Origin: JARRQJ01 sp963810615 | GTDB taxonomy: Bacteria > Pseudomonadota > Gammaproteobacteria > DRLM01 | Reading direction: 5' to 3' | Assembly: GCA_963810615.1 (NCBI GenBank) | Contig: CAWEOA010000008.1 | Location: 682,001-746,000, forward strand | DNA length: 64,000 bases | Shown here: one piece after another, positions 61,160 through 64,000 of the stretch | Numbering within the stretch: the first letter of the stretch is position 1 | How the letters are laid out: the number at the start of each line of letters is the position of its first letter | The notes under the pieces: generated by a model | What the model was told of the DNA's origin: nothing | Database searches by the model: none | What the model saw: the letters and a program-made list of their open reading frames with translations, nothing else | Position numbers and translations under genes: made by a program

Positions 61160-62401
61160 GTGAAGATTGACGGTCGTGGTTTGGCGGTGATCCTGATTGC
61201 AGTGGGCGCGCTGTTAGTGGGCGCCTATCAGTTCGGTAGCCACAAGTCGGCGCTGGCGCCGACCGCAGCGGTTGCTTCCGAAGCGGGGTCGCTCAAGCCC
61301 GGTGCGGTCATGCCGCCCAATCATCCCATGATTCCCGAGTCCGGTTCCTCAGTGGTGTTCGGCGCCGACAGCAAATTCACTCACTTCGAGATCGGCAATC
61401 GCAACGTCAAGAGCATCCTTGCTGACGGTAACATCGTGTGGATCGGCACTTCCGGCGGCGTGATTCGTTACGATGCGGCGGCGGACAAGTACAAGGTGTT
61501 CAATAACCGCATACCGGGGATTCTTTCCAACGGCGTGTTCCATGTGAGCAAGCTCGGCAAGCGCATCCTGGTGGGGACCTATGGCGGCGGTCTGTCGGTA
61601 TACGATCCCGCCGCCGACAAGTGGCATAACATCAATATTCCGGACGGCCTGGCCGACCAGTTCGTCTACGACGTCTTGCAGGCCCGCAACGGCGATGTGT
61701 GGATCGCGACCTGGTCCGGGGTCAACCGGGTGAAGGGCGGTGACCTGGATGATCCCAGCAAGTGGCAAACCTTTACCGTGGAAAATACCAACGGCGGCCT
61801 GCCCAATCCCTGGGTGTACGGTCTGGATGAAGGCAAGGACGGTACCATGTGGTTCGCCACCGAATACGGCCTGGCGCGCTACAAGGACGGCAAGTGGGAT
61901 CATTGGCAGCATAGCGACGGCTTGGGCGCGGATTTCGCGGCGGTCAAGGATGCCATCCAATTCACTGACGACCCCGGACTCGCCTCCAGCCATCATGCCC
62001 AACAAAAGGCGGAGCAGGGTTTGCAAGGAGTGAATGTCGCCTACAATCCCAACTACATCATTTCCATGGTGGTGGATAATAACGGCGTAGTGTGGTGCGG
62101 GACCTGGGGTGCGGGGCTGGCGCGCTTCGACGGGCACCGCTGGCATAATTTCACCACCAAGGACGGCTTGCCGGGCAATCACATCTTCATGCTCTATAAA
62201 GATACCAAGGGCCGGGTATGGGCCGGCACCAGCCGCGGTCTCGCCCGTCTCAATGACGACGGCAAGAGTTTTTCGGTGGTGACCACGGAACAAGGTCTCT
62301 TCGCCGATAACGTTTTTTCCATGGCCGATGCAGCCGACGGCAGCGTGTGGGTCGGCAGCTTCGGCGGCGTGGCGCACATCACGCCTTCCGGCCGGATGTA
62401 A
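61160..62401 (+). CDS. Regulator-type beta-propeller, membrane-anchored
   Basis: From GTG at 61160 (GAGGAAAG upstream) the 413-residue protein has one N-terminal helix (about 7-25) and propeller blades of the same type as the preceding protein: IVWIGTSGGVIRYDA, GTYGGGLSVYDP, VWCGTWGAGLARFDGHRW, WAGTSRGLARLND. It is a paralogue of the protein at 60013, with a membrane anchor instead of a lipid anchor. No cytoplasmic output domain exists, so it probably docks to a partner in the periplasm. Start is set by the ribosome-binding site; a longer reading overlaps the preceding gene. Confidence 0.8.
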   Translation: MKIDGRGLAVILIAVGALLVGAYQFGSHKSALAPTAAVASEAGSLKPGAVMPPNHPMIPESGSSVVFGADSKFTHFEIGNRNVKSILADGNIVWIGTSGGVIRYDAAADKYKVFNNRIPGILSNGVFHVSKLGKRILVGTYGGGLSVYDPAADKWHNINIPDGLADQFVYDVLQARNGDVWIATWSGVNRVKGGDLDDPSKWQTFTVENTNGGLPNPWVYGLDEGKDGTMWFATEYGLARYKDGKWDHWQHSDGLGADFAAVKDAIQFTDDPGLASSHHAQQKAEQGLQGVNVAYNPNYIISMVVDNNGVVWCGTWGAGLARFDGHRWHNFTTKDGLPGNHIFMLYKDTKGRVWAGTSRGLARLNDDGKSFSVVTTEQGLFADNVFSMADAADGSVWVGSFGGVAHITPSGRM

Positions 62402-62435
62402 ATCTCTTTCTGCCAAATTTCCCGCTCTGCCTTAA

Positions 62436-62463
62436 TTGTAAAAGACCGGGGTTCGGCTATGTT
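62436..62463 (+). promoter_or_regulatory. Possible sigma-70 promoter
   Basis: TTGTAA (62436-62441) and TATGTT (62458-62463) are separated by 16 bases and lie about 140 bases before the haem-sensor gene. The match to consensus is moderate. Confidence 0.3.
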
Positions 62464-62603
62464 AAATTGCCTCGGAGGGGGCAAGACATGTCGACCGAAC
62501 AGCCAGGTGCGCGGCGGGGGACAGTTCGGTGCCTCGATAGGGGTTGATGAGCGTTGCAGGGCTCGTGATTGTCGGACGATAAGGGCGAAAAAGGAGTGCA
62601 TCG

Positions 62604-64000
62604 GTGAGGAGCTTGGGGGTCCGTCTGGCACTGGTTATTTCCACGGTGTTATTTCTGTTGATATCGATCGCCGGACTGTGGCTGGACCGGCAAATCACCA
62701 AGTCGATGCGCGCCGATGAAGTGACAGACGCCGAGATGCACGCCAGCACCTTGTTGGCCAGTCTGCAAACCTTGATGCTGAACGGCCAAGGGACGCTGGC
62801 CCGCAGTTGGTTGGACAGGATGCAGGGGGAACCGGGCATCATCGATATCGAGATACTGCGTCGCAACGGTGAAGAAGCTTTCACCGATCTGAGTACCGTG
62901 GACAAGGTCAACAAATATCTGGGCACTCCCCGCTTTGAGCGCCAGCCTACCACGCCCCATCATAAGAACCGTATCGCTTCCAGCGCCTTCGAGCAATCCC
63001 TGCGCGGCAAGCTCGGCGTCGATTGGAATTCCACCGGGGTCGTGACCTTGCTTATGCCCATCGAGCAACATGCCGAGTGTCTGACTTGTCACGGCTACGA
63101 TAAAAATTCCTTGCGTGGTGTGTTGAAGTTATCGCTCTCTACGGAGTATGCGGAGAAGCGCATCGATCTCATGCGCTATCGTATGTGGATCGTGGCGGTG
63201 AGCTTGGTGAGCATCCTGGGGCTTGCCATGTGGCTGGTGCTGCGTTCGAGTGTGCTGAAACCGATCGTCCGCCTGCAGGCCGCCATCGGTCGCGCGGGTC
63301 TAGGCGACCGTGATACCAAGCTGGTTGTGAAGCAACATGATGAGCTGGGTAAAGTGGCTGTGCAATTCAATCGCATGCAGCAACAGCTGATCGCCGGCGA
63401 GGCACGCATTCGCGCAGTGATGGATAATGTCGTGGACGCGGTCATTACTATCGATGAGAAAGGCGTCATCGAATCGGCGAATAAGGCGGTGAGCCGGGTG
63501 TTCGGGTATTTACCTGAGGAGTTGCTGGGTCGGGACATCAAGCTGCTGATCCCGCCGCTTTCCGGCGACGGACAGGGGCAATTTTTAGAGACGTTCCTTA
63601 CGCCGGAACCCTCGCGCATCTTCGGAGTGGGGCGCGAGATCATTGGGCAACGCAAGGACGGCAAGATCGTTCCCATCGATCTTGCCGTGAGCGAGATGCG
63701 GTTGCATGGCCGGCGCCATTTTATCGGTATCGCCCGCGATATCACCGAGCGCAAGGAGCAAATGGCAGCAATCAAGTACCAAGCCCTGCATGACGGGCTT
63801 ACCGATCTTCCCAATCGTACGCTGTTTTCAGATCGTCTCCACCAGGCCATATTGTCCGCGGCGCGTGAAGAGCGCTCTTTGGCTTTAATCATTATGGATC
63901 TTGATCATTTTAAGGAGATCAACGATACCCTCGGTCATCATAGCGGCGATATGATCTTGCAGCAGGTCGCCGGCCGTGTGCGTGCCGTGTTGCGCGAATC
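62604..64000 (+). CDS. c-type-haem sensor with HAMP, PAS and GGDEF domains (truncated by window end)
   Basis: GTG at 62604 (AAGGAG upstream) opens a frame that continues past the window. It encodes an N-terminal helix (about 8-26), a periplasmic domain (about 27-185) with a CLTCH haem-attachment motif at 159-163 preceded by PIEQHAE, a second helix (about 193-213), a HAMP region, a PAS domain (about 270-385) and the start of a GGDEF domain (DGLTDLPNRTLF near 395, IIMDLDHFKEINDTLGH near 430). A covalent haem in a Tll0287/DUF3365-like sensor domain would report redox state or a gas to c-di-GMP synthesis. Whether an EAL domain follows cannot be seen. Confidence 0.88.
   Translation, partial: MRSLGVRLALVISTVLFLLISIAGLWLDRQITKSMRADEVTDAEMHASTLLASLQTLMLNGQGTLARSWLDRMQGEPGIIDIEILRRNGEEAFTDLSTVDKVNKYLGTPRFERQPTTPHHKNRIASSAFEQSLRGKLGVDWNSTGVVTLLMPIEQHAECLTCHGYDKNSLRGVLKLSLSTEYAEKRIDLMRYRMWIVAVSLVSILGLAMWLVLRSSVLKPIVRLQAAIGRAGLGDRDTKLVVKQHDELGKVAVQFNRMQQQLIAGEARIRAVMDNVVDAVITIDEKGVIESANKAVSRVFGYLPEELLGRDIKLLIPPLSGDGQGQFLETFLTPEPSRIFGVGREIIGQRKDGKIVPIDLAVSEMRLHGRRHFIGIARDITERKEQMAAIKYQALHDGLTDLPNRTLFSDRLHQAILSAAREERSLALIIMDLDHFKEINDTLGHHSGDMILQQVAGRVRAVLRE

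Overview
The window reads as a piece of a Gram-negative proteobacterial chromosome, most likely a gammaproteobacterium or close relative. Signs are two outer-membrane porins, a two-partner-secretion barrel, the fused rRNA methyltransferase RlmKL, a complete System I (Ccm) cytochrome c maturation operon and a Bat/MoxR operon. It is rich in c-type cytochromes: 29 CXXCH haem motifs lie in annotated proteins, 24 of them in one cluster. No tRNA, rRNA, CRISPR array or intact insertion sequence was found.

Layout. 1-6.9 kb is a patchy accessory region of small, mostly unrecognised genes in long spacers, with dispersed repeats, a GC-rich flavin-oxidase/GST pair, a DedA membrane protein and a candidate structured RNA. 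7.1-13.1 kb is a c-di-GMP/secretion block: a repeat-bearing FecR-domain protein and a CHASE2-PAS-GGDEF-EAL protein in one operon, divergent from a TpsB transporter. 13.1-16 kb holds a serine-recombinase remnant, palindromic dispersed repeats and a tandemly duplicated module (hairpin leader, DUF2892 membrane protein, terminator, 72-residue protein). 16.7-20.5 kb has a di-haem peroxidase and two convergent porins.

21.3-36.4 kb is the most striking region. It encodes a tetrahaem cytochrome, an outer-membrane barrel, three trihaem c7-type cytochromes, a cupredoxin-domain lipoprotein, two NHL beta-propeller lipoproteins (one frameshifted), an 11-haem cytochrome, and ResB- and CcsA/ResC-type haem-handling proteins. 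A TPR protein, an ECF sigma factor and a zinc-finger anti-sigma follow. The content fits a route moving electrons across the periplasm and outer membrane to an extracellular cytochrome with its own maturation pair. Function is inferred from gene content only.

36.6-39.0 kb (minus strand) is a bufferin-type copper-peptide operon: precursor, MNIO enzyme, DUF2063 partner and DoxX protein. 39.3-42.5 kb holds a DUF211/VIT1-like pair and rlmKL. 42.7-50.4 kb is a Bat operon (moxR, DUF58, DUF4381, batA, batB-batC fusion, batD) interrupted by a HEPN-like gene bordered by AGCTATC-type repeats.

50.8-64 kb runs on the plus strand: a SUMF1-like protein, ccmABCDEFGHI, a TlpA-like lipoprotein, a monohaem cytochrome, two stand-alone regulator-type beta-propellers, and a diguanylate cyclase with a periplasmic CXXCH motif that runs off the window end. 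System I plus a cluster-linked System II-like pair, and a haem-bearing c-di-GMP sensor nearby, suggest a cell that invests in respiratory electron transfer and couples it to c-di-GMP signalling.
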